Assembly (NCBI GenBank): GCA_964247055.1
Contig: OZ176050.1
Coordinates: forward strand, 14,198,001 to 14,262,000
Length of the DNA stretch: 64,000 nucleotides
Source: Paragordius varius
Lineage: Eukaryota; Nematomorpha
Reading direction: 5' to 3'
The translations under genes and the position numbers were made by a program. Positions 23,120 through 35,058 of the stretch are shown one piece after another. How positions within the stretch are numbered: position 1 is the stretch's first letter; each line of letters starts with the position of its first letter. The notes below the pieces were generated by a model. That model ran no database searches. It was not told the origin of the DNA and saw only the letters and a list, made by a program, of their open reading frames with translations.

Positions 23120-23210
23120 AGTATCATCGACAATCATTAATTCTATCAAATACTACCTAAAAATAAACTAGTCATCTATATATTCTAAAAAAAACGGATC
23201 TATCTAAAAA

Positions 23211-26200
23211 ATGGATAAAACACAACATTTTGGTGGTGGAGGTATGCTCAGAGACCCTAGAAATACGAAATTAAACCCTTCGCCGGAAAAAAAGTTGAGC
23301 CCAGCATTTAAAGCAGCCACTGCATTTGCCCTAATAGCCATGGTTTGTATTGTCATTGCTTTTGCTAGCCCGAATTGGCTTGAACACGATAAACGATTCA
23401 CGCAATATCAACTCAAGAATCTGGGCTTGTGGGAAGTTTGTTTCAAGGGTTTCCGACACCCCTACCAAACCCTAGATAAAGTAACTTTACTTTAAATTCC
23501 AATTATTTTACATACAGGAAAATTGAAATCATACGGACAAAAGGTACAATTTTTTTTCCAAAAGTCAATGAAAATTTTTACTTCTTGATTTTTTATATAT
23601 AACTCATTGTTTGAAATAGTAAAGAGTGTTATTGTCATAGAGATATTACTAACAATCAATTTTATATATTACAATAATAATTAAATAGCTTATATAAGTG
23701 ACATTAAGGTTTGAAAAAGTATGGTTGTCTTTTAAAAAAAATATTTGTCTTTAAATTTTAACATTTTGTCCGTATAATTTTAATTTTTACTGTACTTTCT
23801 TAAAATTAGTTTTTACCAGAGATTTAGCTTAAATATACGATTTAATATATAAAAAAATTATTATTCATAGTTAATTTATTGTTATTAAATATGATTTTTA
23901 GCATGGATCAAAATTATAAAAACAAAAATTTTATAATTTATATATTTAAAAATTTAAAACGAAAATATTTTTTTTTCATTGCTCACCTGTTGCCAGGTCG
24001 GTTCAATGGTCACAAAAGAAATCTATAATCTCTTTTTCTATATATAATTTTAAACCATTAATACAGAGGCGTACCGAGGTGGGGGCAAGGGGTTGCATCA
24101 TGCCCCGGGCGCCGTTATTTAGGGGCGCCTAAATGATTTTTAAAATTAAAATTTAATTATGCAAAAATAATAAGAACTTTCAAATGAGATTTTTCAGCAA
24201 TAAATCCCTATAATATATACTCTATTATTCACCTAATTAGTGCCATTGAATAAATTTAGTATCATATAAATATATATATTTGATAGATTTAAAATTTACA
24301 TGACTGTGCTGTCTTATCTAAGGTCCTTAGGTTACAACGTTTGTATTTTTTTTACTGATTTGTTTTATGGCTTTTTAAAAAAAAAAGGGGGGGGGGGCGC
24401 CATAAAAGTTTTATGCCCCGGGCGCCGCAAATACTTGGTACGCCACTGCATTAATATACTAAATGACAAATATTTTTATACATTTAGTAAAAATCGATTT
24501 TTCAATATTTATTACATGTATAATTTTATTATTAAAGGTATACAGTGGATGTTGGTGGGTATTTTCACGCTACTTTGACGATTTATTGGATTACATTGAA
24601 AAAGGTAACTATACAATTATATAAACCATTTACTCCTCAAATTCACATTTGAACGATTCAAATTTATTCAAAAATAAATTATGTGCTTTTTAAGCTCAAA
24701 AATTACCTGTATTTTTTGATATTTATAAAAAATGAAATTAAAAATTAAAATAATACTGAAAAAATAATAAACTATGCCCATTAATAAATTTATATAAATA
24801 ATGAGTTATATTAGCGAAAAAGACATAATTTATTTTTAGATTGAATTTGAATTGATGAAGGGTGATTTGAATTTAAGGGTGTTAGAATAAAAATGATATA
24901 TTCAAAAAATGCTTAATTTTTTTTAATTTTTTAGAGTATATTAAAAATCCCTTAGGGTTTTATCCCCAAAACATTACACCTTTATTTAATGTTTATTTAC
25001 ATTGTGCATGACTCATTCCTGTATATCATGTAAAATTTTATTGCCTTCAATACATTAACCGTTAGTTATTTAAAAATATTCTTTACACTATAATTTTTTG
25101 CGAATATATTTTTATATACGATCGATACCGCTGATATTTTGGTTAATGTAAGGACTTCTCAATATTTTTGTAAGCTTTCCAACAATAGGGGAGATTTACC
25201 GTTCTCTTCTTTCTAATAATACTTAGAAAAATAAATTAGTTTGAGCATAAATGAACCCTTAAACAATTCCATTTTAATAATTCATTACCTCTTCACTTTT
25301 TTGTCCTAATTTACCATTCATAACACAGAGCTCAATTTAGTAAATAAACTACAATTTTAAAAGTTAATTATCAAACATTGTTCTCATTATTAGATTAAAA
25401 TGCTTATATTTTTTCAAAATTTGTGAGTTCCAGAATCTAAAATTGGGGGAGCTCCAAAACACGATTAAAACAAACAGATGATATTAACACCAAAATATAT
25501 AAATTTTTGCTAATAAAATGTAGCCTGAAAGCTTTTTTAAGTTAATTCTTTACATTTTCTAATTCTAAAATTTATTTATTTGCCTGTTGCATTAGCGATT
25601 TAAAAAAAATATAGAAAAAAATGGCGGCGAAAAAGTTTGAGAAATTTTTTTTACAATTTCCCATTAAAAAATTGTGTAATGCACCGCAAAGACTAAAGAA
25701 AGCATATGTTTAATTTTGGCTACCCTAAATACTTTTTAAGATATTCATATTCTTCTAAATTGATCTTAAACTACCTCGCAAAAAAGGTAATGTAGTGTTA
25801 AATCAAATTTATACTGTTATAACTATTTTCGTTATGCTAAATAAAAAAATCATACATGAATTACTTGAACGATATTATATATTTTCTTTTTCCTTAGGAT
25901 TTTTTATCACGGTTCAAGTTTTCATGAGCTTGGGATTCCTCCTGTTTTTCATAGCAATGGCTATGCTTATTCCGGTTTTCTTGCGACTTTTTGACATTGA
26001 TACCGAGATTAGCGTAACGTTCGTTATGGCCGGGACTATGCTCTTATCATGTAAGTCTTAATTTATTTAAAAATATATAGTAACTGAAATTATACGGGAA
26101 ATAAGTAAAATAATAAAGACAAATATTTGAAAATACAACCATTTTTTTAATTTAACACATTGTTTAAAATGGTAAAGTGTGTGAAATAGAGATATATATT

Positions 26201-26995
26201 ACAAACACAATAAATTCTATATTTTATAATTGCTATAGAGCCTAATAGGAAATATTAAGGTTTAAAAAGTATGGGGTTGTCTTTTAGATAACAATAATTG
26301 CCTCTTTATATTTTTACGTTTTGTCCGTATAATTTGAACTGTATCCCTTTCTTTTATGAAAGTTTTATTTTTACGGTAAAAGTTAAAAATATACAGACAC
26401 AACGAAAAACATAAACACAATTATATTTTATAGACCATTGATTTTCCTCTATAATTTATGTAATCTATAGCTAGAAGGTATTTAATAAAAGCCTTTACAA
26501 TATATCAAGAGTTATTTGGCCTTTTCAAAAGGTATCTGAAGCTATAAAACCTTGTTTCCCTAATCAATTATTTATTAAAAATGCCAAATTAAAGCATATC
26601 AATTTCGCACCCTTTTTATTACATGATGCGTATAAACACTATACTAAAAAGGTGTTTCTCAATTTATTGGATTGGTTGTTTTTGCTGTGCACGGGGATCG
26701 CAGGGACTGGTTGGTAGATTTGCAATGGGCAAATTATGGTTGGTCCTTTTACACCGCTTGGTTAGGTGTGGTGGGCGTCGGGTTAGCCGGTTATTTTTAC
26801 ATGAGGGAAGCGGTAGAAGTTAGCGGACGTCGAACTAAAGAACTTTTTCAGAAAGATAATTTGGGTGCTGCATTCACCATAGAAACAGGGGACAAAGGGC
26901 CTTTAGGCCCTTCGGGAAAAATTCCGTACATGTCTAATGCCTATAACAGCTCTTATGGACCACACATTAGCAAAAAATCTCACCATAAAACATAG
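23211..26995 (+). CDS. Claudin-like four-span membrane protein, isoform A
   Basis: Exons are 23211-23480, 24538-24604, 25898-26050 and 26652-26995. All junctions are GT-AG and in phase, giving 277 residues. TM1 lies at about 36-54. The first extracellular loop has the claudin signature: W56, GLW at 72-74, C77 and C95 (VYSGCWWVFSRYF). TM2 is about 115-138 and TM3 about 150-172. The second loop has DWLVDLQWANYGWSF, followed by TM4 and a ~65-residue basic, glycine/proline-containing tail. Claudin-family proteins build paracellular barriers, in arthropods at septate junctions. The pattern resembles the arthropod group with sinuous, megatrachea, kune-kune and pickel, but I cannot assign an orthologue. 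The Met at 23211 is the first in frame and lies ~95 bp after a TATA-like site. Introns carry two Tc1-like MITEs and one hAT MITE. Confidence 0.88.
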
Positions 26996-27819
26996 AAATT
27001 TGATGATACCAATCAAAGATCCATAAAATATTTAATGCTTAAAAAGAAAATTTTTCTATATATATACTTCTATTAAATGTGGTATAAATCACATTAATAT
27101 CCTTCAAAACACAAACGCGCATGATCTATCACCAGTCCCTGAAATTCCGTTTACAATACTCTGCCAAAATCTAAGCATTTATTTTTGTTACCTATTTATT
27201 GTGATAAAATTTTGTCTGTGATTCAAGCAAATTCATGACAATCCGCGTTTTGGAAAATTTCATATATAATCTTAATGCAGATAATTTCCCTTTAACTTAC
27301 ATTATGTAAACACAATACTATATTTAACCACTTAATTAAACTTCTTTCCTTAAAATATACATATATATACATATATATATCCGATGAGGTTAAGAAACGT
27401 TTTTTTTCACACTAGTTTTTTTCCATTTCATGGGACTGGTGATATTTGCCTTCAAAGCTAAAGATTCGGATTGGATGCCGCATTGGAAATGGAACTATTT
27501 ATCGTGGTCTTTTGCCGCGGGGATTATCGGTGCCTTGTTTCAATTAGCTTGTGCCATTCTGTATTTGGTGGATTGCTCGGGTCGCAAACGTTATGTCTTA
27601 GGGCATGGCGGTAGAAGTAAGCGCAATGAAAATATTCAATTCAATTTCGGGGCTGGTCGACAACACAATATCACCAATAATAATATGCCACCTAGACCAC
27701 TTGCGACCCATATATCTTCCTCCTTAACTCATCATCAACACGTAAATCAAAATGTGCAAAATCCTGGAAATAATATGCCTTACCATAATACAAATAATTA
27801 CCAAGGCCGTGGAGTTTAA
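23211..27819 (+). CDS. Claudin-like protein, isoform B (alternative last exon)
   Basis: The first three exons are shared with isoform A. Exon 3 (ending 26050) is then joined to 27416-27819 rather than 26652-26995, giving 297 residues. The acceptor is strong (TTTTTTTTCACACTAG) and has the same phase as exon 4. The exon encodes FFFHFMGLVIFAF, KDSDWMPHWKWNYLSWSF, TM4 (GIIGALFQLACAILYLV) and a histidine/asparagine-rich tail. It aligns with exon 4 across TM3, loop 2 and TM4 (GLVIFAF against GLVVFAV; WSF in both), while the tails are unrelated. Each exon ends in its own stop, so the two are predicted to be mutually exclusive. Exon 5 could instead be the main form and exon 4 a minor one. Transcripts are needed to tell. 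Confidence 0.8.
23515..23792. mobile_element. Tc1/mariner-like MITE in claudin intron 1
   Basis: This 278-bp copy has TA on both sides. It starts CAGGAAAATTGAAATCATAC and ends TTTTAATTTTTACTG. Internal landmarks are the ACTCATTGTTTGAAATAG block and the GTATGGTTGTCTTTTAAA block. It lies 35 bp after the exon 1 donor. Confidence 0.85.
24064..24448. mobile_element. hAT MITE with perfect 8-bp TSD, intron 1
   Basis: Perfect target duplications CATTAATA lie at 24056-24063 and 24449-24456. The ends are inverted: CAGAGGCGTACCGAGGTGGG on the left, and CAGTGGCGTACCAAGTATTT as the complement of the right end. Each end continues into a G/C-rich block (GCCCCGGGCGCC), with a poly-G run near 24388-24397. 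No transposase is present. The 8-bp duplication and CAG.GGCGTACC ends fit hAT. Confidence 0.88.
25430..25610. repeat. Dispersed repeat in claudin intron 2
   Basis: The stretch including CTGAAAGCTTTTTTAAGTTA and TTTGCCTGTTGCATTAGCGA is repeated with divergence at about 48490-48612 (CTGAAAGCTTTTATAAGTTA, TTACCTGTTGCATTAACGA). No family was recognised. In the second location it directly precedes the palindromic element A. Confidence 0.5.
26079..26341. mobile_element. Tc1/mariner-like MITE in claudin intron 3
   Basis: The left end is eroded (AGTAACTGAAATTATACGGG). The right end reads TTTTGTCCGTATAATTTGAA, then CTG followed by TA. It begins about 28 bp after the exon 3 donor, so it lies immediately downstream of the splice site that chooses between the two terminal exons. 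Confidence 0.75.
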
Positions 27820-28411
27820 TTTATATATGTGGAAATTGCCCCTATTATTACTTTTTTTATTGAGATTTGATAATTGTCTCTATTGCTTTTTAATATATTG
27901 AATACCGACTGCCCGATATACATATGATATTTAATACTTTAAAGAATATACCTTTATTATATCTTGGCAGATTTTTTAATGAAAATCTTGTAATTTTTTA
28001 TATTCTCCCCCTCCAACTCAAGCATTTTATTACACAATACGAACCAAACGAATCGAGAATAACTTTATATATATAAATATTCTGACCTAAAATTTGGGCA
28101 TTTATATAATTTTAAACACAGTCCCTAACCATTTTTCATAATATATTTTGATAATTTTATTTTCAATTTTGATACTACAAAAGGCATTCATTATTTTTAT
28201 TTTTTAAATGTTTTGTTCAGTCATAATTTTTTTGAAATGGTTTACAGCATACTTCTCCAACACATTCCAAACAACATTCTCGATGTAAATATTTTTATTT
28301 AAATAAATATTTATATAAATTTAATTAGAATTTTATAAGTATACATTTTTTAACCTATTTGACAATAAATTATCACATTTTTTTATAACTTTGTAGTTTC
28401 TAGCTAAAGTA
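27820..28411. other. 3' side of claudin-like gene
   Basis: This is A/T-rich sequence after the isoform B stop. It presumably includes the 3' UTR, but no convincing AATAAA at a usual distance was identified. Confidence 0.35.
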
Positions 28412-28700
28412 CAGTGGTATACCTCCCTTACAAAATATTAAAATTATACGGACAAATGTAAAAATATAAAGAAAAAAGTTTTCATTAAAAAACAACCATA
28501 CCATTTCAAACTTGAAATTATTTTAAATATAACTCATTGTTTTTAACTCAAGTGTAAAATTGAATATATATTGGTAACACAGTCAATTACATGTTTTGAG
28601 ATTGTAGATAAACTAAGGATTGAAAAAGTATGATTGTCTTTTAGAAATAATTTTGTCTTTATATTTTTATATTTTGTCCGTATAATTTCAATTTTTACTG
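28412..28700. mobile_element. Tc1/mariner-like MITE
   Basis: The right end (GTCCGTATAATTTCAATTTT, then TACTG and TA) is intact. The left end begins CAGTGGTATACC and joins the standard AAATTATACGGACAAATG about 25 bp later, so the left tip carries a small insertion or rearrangement. Confidence 0.7.
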
Positions 28701-28710
28701 TATTGAATTG

Positions 28711-28885
28711 ATCGTTGGAAAAAATAAACATAATAAACAAAAAAAGCCGGTTAAAAATAATTAAATAAATACATACATACAAAATTTATGGTTATATCCA
28801 AACTTGAAGGAGCCACTTGAAGTGTTAAAGGACTAATTTAAAATGTTCAAGGAGCAACTCTTGAAGTGCAAATGGTATATATGTG
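28711..28885. mobile_element. Right-end fragment of the subrepeated foldback element
   Basis: The fragment matches the right third of the element at 10741-11386: the A/T filler with ATACATACATACAAAATTTA, then ACTTGAAGTGTTAAAGGAC subrepeats and the end CTCTTGAAGTGCAAATGGTATA. The left arm is missing. Confidence 0.65.
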
Positions 28886-29378
28886 GTTCGTTTTAGAATT
28901 ATATATTAAACAATTTTAAATTATAGGAGCCAGTTAATATAAATAATTCAATTTAAATATATGCGTTATTTGCCGAAACAGTAGAAGGGGACTTGAACTA
29001 TCTATTCAACACCGCCTATTTCCTAATTCCAAATGGCTTAAAAATTGTATAATGAAAAACTAAACCATGAAAATTTTCGACGTCTAATTATTTTTCGACG
29101 CTTAAATAATGTTTCAAACTGGCATAGGTTAAATTGTATGGATTATTCTGATTGTGAAAGCAAATTGAACAATCTAATCTTTTTCGGTTTCATTTTTTCG
29201 TTTATTCTTTCTGAGTCAAGCTACTTTTTAGAATTTTAAGTGCCTATTAAACAAAATTTGTATTCTTAAAAAAAGCATTAATTTGTGATATTTATTTTGG
29301 TTTGACCTAATGGGATGACATTTCCATGTTAATAATAAAAAAAAAATTAAAAAAAATTTATTTTGTTGCTTATGGCTA
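28886..29378. other. AT-rich stretch, nothing recognised
   Basis: No exon was identified. A 64-codon open frame at 29045-29239 has no splice context or domain. Confidence 0.35.
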
Positions 29379-29598
29379 AGGTGACCAGACGTCCCGCTTT
29401 TTCACACTTTGTCCCGCGTCCCGCTACGTTTTTAATATGTCCCGCTTTTTCACGATTATATAACAAAATTTTTTTTTATACAAATATTTTTTTTTTCCGT
29501 TTAAATTTTTTATCATTAAATATTAAAATCTATATAAGTTTTAAATTAAAATTTTTTATTTTTAAATTAATATTTATTTTTTTCGAATTTATATCATA
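29379..29598. mobile_element. hAT terminus fragment
   Basis: The sequence GGTGACCAGACGTCCCGCTT with further GTCCCGC repeats is the kind of end I associate with hAT elements of the KWN-BED group. It is followed by A/T-rich filler and then cut by a Helitron at 29599. It may be the left end of the hAT whose transposase relic lies at 35903-37680, with the Helitron and LTR element inserted between. That link is inference. Confidence 0.45.
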
Positions 29599-30737
29599 CT
29601 AGCGTGAATCTCGTGCTGCTACGCAGCCCGAGGAAGTCCTTCGGACTTCTGGGGGAGGGGGGGGTCGAAGTTTGGATTTGAATGGGTCTCTCGGTTTTCC
29701 GGAAACAGATCCCAAAGTTACTTGAGAAATCAGTTTTTAGCGGGTAGCTCCTTATCCAGCAGCTATCATCAAAGAAACGCCTGACTAAAATTTTTGCCTT
29801 TTAACAGGGAATACGTGGAATCCATATTGAATTTTTACGGTCTCATAAGGGCGAAAAATAGATTTAAAAAATTATTTTTGTGGACTTTGTTTTTTGAAAA
29901 AAATGGCATTTTACGGGGGGAGAGGGTAAAAAGAGGGCCTAAATAAAAAAAGTGACTCGACTATGTTCGGCGCAATCGAAAATAAGTAAACAAAAATCAT
30001 ATTTGAAATAGAATGGACCAACACGTTCTCCATAAAATTGTCTCAAAGACACGATTTTTGTGGACTTGTGTTTTCAAAAAAAAACCGTTTTTCACACGGG
30101 GTGGGCCCGAACTGGGGGCCTGTTTCAAAAAAAGGGCGAAGCTATTGTCGGGCTATTCATTAATGATTATATTTTTTCGAAGTTTGGATTTGAATGGGTC
30201 TACCGGTTTTCCTGTACCAGATGACAAAGTTACATGAGGAATCAGTTTTTAGCGGGTAGCTCCTTACCCAGCAGCTATCATCAAAGAAACGCCTGACTAA
30301 ATTTTTTGCCTTTTAACAGGCAATACGAAAAAACCTTCTCGAATTTTTACAGTCTCATACCTTGGGCAAAAAAATACAATCAAAAAATTATTTTTGTGGA
30401 CTTTGTTTTTTTTTGAAAAAAATAGCATTTTACGGGGGTAGCGGGTAAAAAGAGGGCCAAAATCAAAACAGTGAGTCGACTATGTTCGGTGCAATCGAAA
30501 ATAAGTAAACAAAAATTATATTTGAAATTGAATGGTCCAACACGTTCTCCAGAAAATTGACTTAACCCATTTTTCACACGGGGTAGGCCCAAACTGGGGA
30601 CCTAATTCCAAAAAAGGGCGAAGCTATTGTCGGGGCATTCATTAATGATTAAAATTTTTCGATGTTTGGATTTGAATGGGTTCACCGGTTTTCCGGTAAC
30701 AGATCACAAAGTTACATGAGAAATCAGTTTTTAGCGG

Positions 30738-30844
30738 TGATATGTAGTGGATACTACAACGTTGCATCATTATATTTTCTTACATCATATTTTTATAGTA
30801 ATCGCATCTGGCGTTTATGTTTGTGCGTCATTATTCGTGGAATT

Positions 30845-30877
<33 letters not shown>

Positions 30878-31024
30878 GTAGAATAAATGACATATTTTTA
30901 CAATTGTGACGCACATGCATGTTAAAATTATCATTAATTAAAAAGTATAAATATATCGAAATTCTTAATAAATTATTATTGTTTTGTATTTTCATCACCG
31001 ATTCGTAATATTCGATACGTAATA
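30738..31024 (+). repeat. 5' LTR
   Basis: The LTR begins TGATATGTAGTGGATACTAC and ends TTCGATACGTAATA. It contains a long (AT)n run at about 30849-30877 that accounts for most of the 18-bp length difference from the 3' LTR. Confidence 0.9.
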
Positions 31025-31041
31025 TTCTGGCGACGAAGACG

Positions 31042-31900
31042 ATGGATAAAATTTCAATCGAAGGATACGATGACAAATATGATTTTGCCACTTATATCAG
31101 ATATGTCAAAAGAGTTATGATCTCCAAAAATGTTGATATTAATGATGATAATATCAAAGTACTGTTTTTGGCTGGAGCTGGTTTTAAAACAATTAATAAG
31201 ATCGAAACAATGATTTTTCCGGAATCAATTGATGATGCTCCTTGGTCCAAAATTCATGACATTGGTCTTAAACTTTTCTCACCTGCCAAGTCTGTCTTCG
31301 CTGCAAGGTTGAGTTTGCTCGTTTGCGGAGAAATGATGGAGAAACATTCACGGAATTTTTGCAAAGAGTCAAGAGTGTGGCGGAAAAGGCTAAATTTCAA
31401 ACAGATGTGGAGGAGAGAATTAGAGACAGTTTGGCTGGATTAAACTTGCAATCATTGGAAGTGGATCTTTATTCACGATTCCCCGATGCGAAGTGTGATG
31501 GGAAGGCGGTGTCATTAACCACCATTGTCGACATGGCCTTGGCTCAGGAACTTGCAAGGGCCGATATTGCCTCCCATGTGTCGTCAAGCAGTATCCTTAA
31601 AATTCAAAAGAATCGGTCGAATGATAATAATAATAATAATCATAAGAATAATAATATGGAATATAAAAAAAATGATGATGGCAATAATAATAAATGGAAG
31701 CGGAGATGTAGCAAATGTGGTAAATCGCATATACCAAAACAATGTCCCGCGTTCGGAAAAATATGCCACAATTGTAATAAAAAAAATCATTTTCAGGCAA
31801 TGTGTCGCCATAAGAAACGATATAGTGATAATATAAACGCTAATTATAATAAATGGGGCACACAAGCGAACATTTGCGCTATGATTAATGGACAAGCTGT
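31042..31900 (+). pseudogene. gag region of the LTR fossil
   Basis: This region encodes the structural protein part. A capsid-like segment is followed by an asparagine-rich linker and two CCHC zinc knuckles (C-x2-C-x4-H-x4-C type, near 31708-31815) that would bind RNA. It is part of the broken element described at 30738-35058. Confidence 0.85.
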
Positions 31901-31903
31901 CGT

Positions 31904-34799
31904 ATGGTTTTTGATACTGGAGCTGCTGCTTCTTTGATTAATAAAAATGTTTGGAAGACGGTGGGAGCACCGTTACTAAAAAGTGCTCCCAGATTAACTT
32001 CCTACGGAAACAACCCAATCAAACTCTTGGGAAAAACAGTTGTCAATGTAACAATGGGAAATATTACGAAGAAATTAGAATGTTTTGTGACGGAAGAAGA
32101 GCTATCTCCTATATTTGGGCTGCCGTGGATCATTGGTTGTGGCATGACCTTACCGGATAACGTGAGTGTTAATCAAATAACATCGAATAATAATAATGGT
32201 CATGACAATGTATTCAAGCGATTTCCAAAACTCTCTAACGGGAAATTGGGTTGTTACAACGGTGATCCTGTCAAATTGTATGTCCGATCAGATGCAATAC
32301 CAAAAGTCTGCGCTGCACGGCGAATACCATTGGCACTACAGAGTAAAGTAGAGATGGAAATACAGAGACTGATAGACCTGGGAATAGTGAGTCCCGTAGA
32401 TCCAACACAACACCATGTGGAATGGGCGACTCCTACGGTTAACGTCGTAAAAACTAATAGGGAAATTAGGGTGTGCGCTGATTTCCGGGTAACTATCAAT
32501 TCTTTGATGGAGAACATATCTCAGATTATCCCAACATTTGACACGATCGCATCTAAATGTGCGGGATCCACATGGTTCTCGTCCATTGATTTAAAGGACG
32601 CATACCTTCAAATTCCGGTGGATGTGGAAAGTAAAAAATATTTAGTTATTACTACCCCGATGGGATATTTCCAATTTAATCGCCTACCATTTGGATTGAA
32701 AGTTTCTCCCATGCTTTTCCAGAGAATAATGGATGAGGTACTCAAAGATTGCAGGGGCACAATGGCTTATCTCGACGATGTTTTGATTGTTGGTAAAACG
32801 AAAGAGGAACACGATAGAAATCTGAGCGAGACCTTAGCAAAGTTACAAAAATGCGGGTTTACACTAAGAAAAGATAAATTAAAACTGTATCAGAAGAATA
32901 TAAAATTTTTGGGGTTTGAGTTATCAAAACAGGGAATCCGCCCTGTACAAGATAAGCTCGACGCCATTGCTAAATGTGCAACACTCACGAATAAAACTGA
33001 GTTAAGATCATTTTTGGGATTGCTCAATTTTTTTGAACGTTTTATTCCTGGTTTACATGTCAAAGTTAGTAATCTACATGCACTAACAGGATCCAAAAAG
33101 GAATGGAGATGGTCACAAGAACATCAAAATGAATTCAAGCAAGCAAAAAACTTAATATCAAGAGAATCTTTACTTGCCACTTATAACATAAATAATAAAA
33201 CAATAATACAAGTGGATGCGTCTACAAAAGGCTTTGGAGCTGTACTTCTTTAAATGGAAAATAAGAGAATGGTACCAATTGCATTCTCATCAAGAAAATG
33301 CCAGAATGCAGAGAAAAATTATTCTGTGATTGAATTGGAAACCAAGGCTTTGTTATTTGGTTTAGAAAAATTCCATTATAATATTTATGGACAGAAATGT
33401 GAGATTTGGTCAGATCATAAGCCGTTGGTTCATTTATTCGGAAACAATCGGAAGTTAAGTGATATTAAAAACTGTAAATTGTTAAGATGGATCTACAAGG
33501 CCGCCGCGTATGATTTTGATATGAAATATATTGCGGGATCGACAAACATGGCCGATGTGTTTTCAAGACTTCCCGAAAAGAGTCAGACATCCGTAGACAA
33601 TGATGATGAATATGTGGCCGAAAAAATCCGACAAATCGCATTCGTGGATTTAGATTTAAATAAAACGCAAATAAAAAAAGATTGTTTGGAGGATAACTGT
33701 TAAAACGACTACGTATGGCACTTAAAAATAATGATTGGTCAACACCGGAATTATCCGCATTCGAACCCGTTAGAAATGATCTCAAACAAGCCGATGGTTT
33801 CGTATATGTTGGTGATCGGTTGGTTATCCCAACAGCTGCACGAAGACGAATTTTGGCTTGGTTTCATGTTGGACATCCGGGTATCGTTGCTATGAAAAAC
33901 ACAGCCAGGTCGGTGGTGTTTTGGCCCGGAATGGATAAGGATATTGAAAAGTTAGTACACGACTGTCAGTGTTGTCAGGGGAACAGGGCGAACGTTGCTG
34001 AGAATCCGGTATATAAATGGAACTTCAATGTGGGAATATTGGAAAGACTCCATGTGGACATCGCGGGTCCCATGTGTGGTAAATATTGGTTGGTTTTAAT
34101 TGACGCGTTCTCAAGATGGGTGGAGGTGGAGATACTTAGCAGTATTACATCTGATGTGATTTTGAAACAATTGGAGAAATGGTTTTCCTCTTATGGTTTT
34201 CCAAGAATGCTAGTATCTGATAATGCTACTTATTTCAAATCGTTCAATTTTCGGGATAAGATGACAAACTGGAACATTAAGCATGTGACGTCGGCTCCCT
34301 ACACCCAAGGACAAATGGTTTGGTAGAAAGAGTAATTTATACGTTGAAGTCGAGATTCCATTCCACGATGATGCCTAGCGTGAAGAGTCAGGAGGCTTTA
34401 AATAATGTTTTATTGGCCTATCGTAATTCATGGAATAACGAGATTAAGACGACCCCCGCATCGTTGTTTTTGAAGAGAAACATCAACACACCGTTGAATT
34501 GGTTGCAAGATAAAGAAACGCCTAAAGAAAGTACACCACCGAGACCCTTAAGAGAATTCACACCGGATCAGTCAATATTTATAAAGAACGAGACATCAAG
34601 AGGATGGCGACCGGGTACGGTGGAAGTAAGGACGGGGCCGTTATCCTATGAAGTAAAGGATGAAGATGGAAAAGAGATGCGAAAACATGCCGATCAACTG
34701 AGATCGGATGTTGAGCAGAGGGAGGCCCCCAGACGGTATCCAGACCGAGTCCGAAAACCTCCGAAGCGTTTTGTAGAGGAGGAAGAGAATGATATGTAG
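31904..34799 (+). pseudogene. pol region of the LTR fossil
   Basis: Recognisable parts in order: aspartic protease with a DTGAAASL motif (~31.9-32.15 kb), reverse transcriptase with FSSIDLKDAYLQI, FGLKVSPMLFQ and the YLDD active site (~32.3-32.9 kb), RNase H (~33.1-33.6 kb), integrase with HHCC zinc motif and catalytic core (~33.8-34.4 kb) and a basic C-terminal tail. The region is broken and is described here only as a fossil. Confidence 0.9.
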
Positions 34800-35058
34800 T
34801 GGATACTACAACGTTGCATCATTATATTTTCTTACATCATATTTTTATAGTAATCGCATCTGGCGTTTATGTTTGTACGTCATTATTCGTGGAATTCTTA
34901 TATATATATTCGTAGAATAAAAGACATATTCTTACAATTGTGACGCACATGCATGTTAAAATTATCATTAATTAAAAAGTATAAATATATCGAAATTCCT
35001 AATAAATTATTATTGTTTTGTATTTTCATCACCGATTCGTAATATTCGATACGTAATA
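34790..35058 (+). repeat. 3' LTR
   Basis: This 269-bp repeat is near-identical to the 5' LTR, differing by a handful of substitutions and a shorter AT run. It is followed by the AGCGG target duplication and then by resumed Helitron sequence. Confidence 0.9.

Larger units (their letters stand above)
30738..35058 (+). mobile_element. Ty3/gypsy LTR retrotransposon fossil (Mag-like)
   Basis: This 4.32-kb element has two LTRs, a 5-bp target duplication AGCGG (30733-30737 and 35059-35063), a primer-binding region beginning TTCTGGCGACGA just after the left LTR, and a purine tract (AGAGGAGGAAGAGAA) just before the right one. Part order is gag, protease, reverse transcriptase, RNase H, integrase, as in Ty3/gypsy; the zinc-knuckle gag and pol sequence resemble the Mag/K02A2.6 group. 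The coding part is broken at roughly four or five places. The LTRs differ by only a few substitutions plus AT-repeat length, so the insertion is comparatively young and later than the host Helitron. Confidence 0.93.

Noticed and set aside
29363-29602. 79-codon frame starting before the Helitron
   Set aside because: It begins in a hAT terminus and runs through A/T filler; no start or splice context.
30662-31091. Short frames across the left LTR and its AT run
   Set aside because: They arise from Helitron sequence, the LTR and a microsatellite and do not correspond to element proteins.
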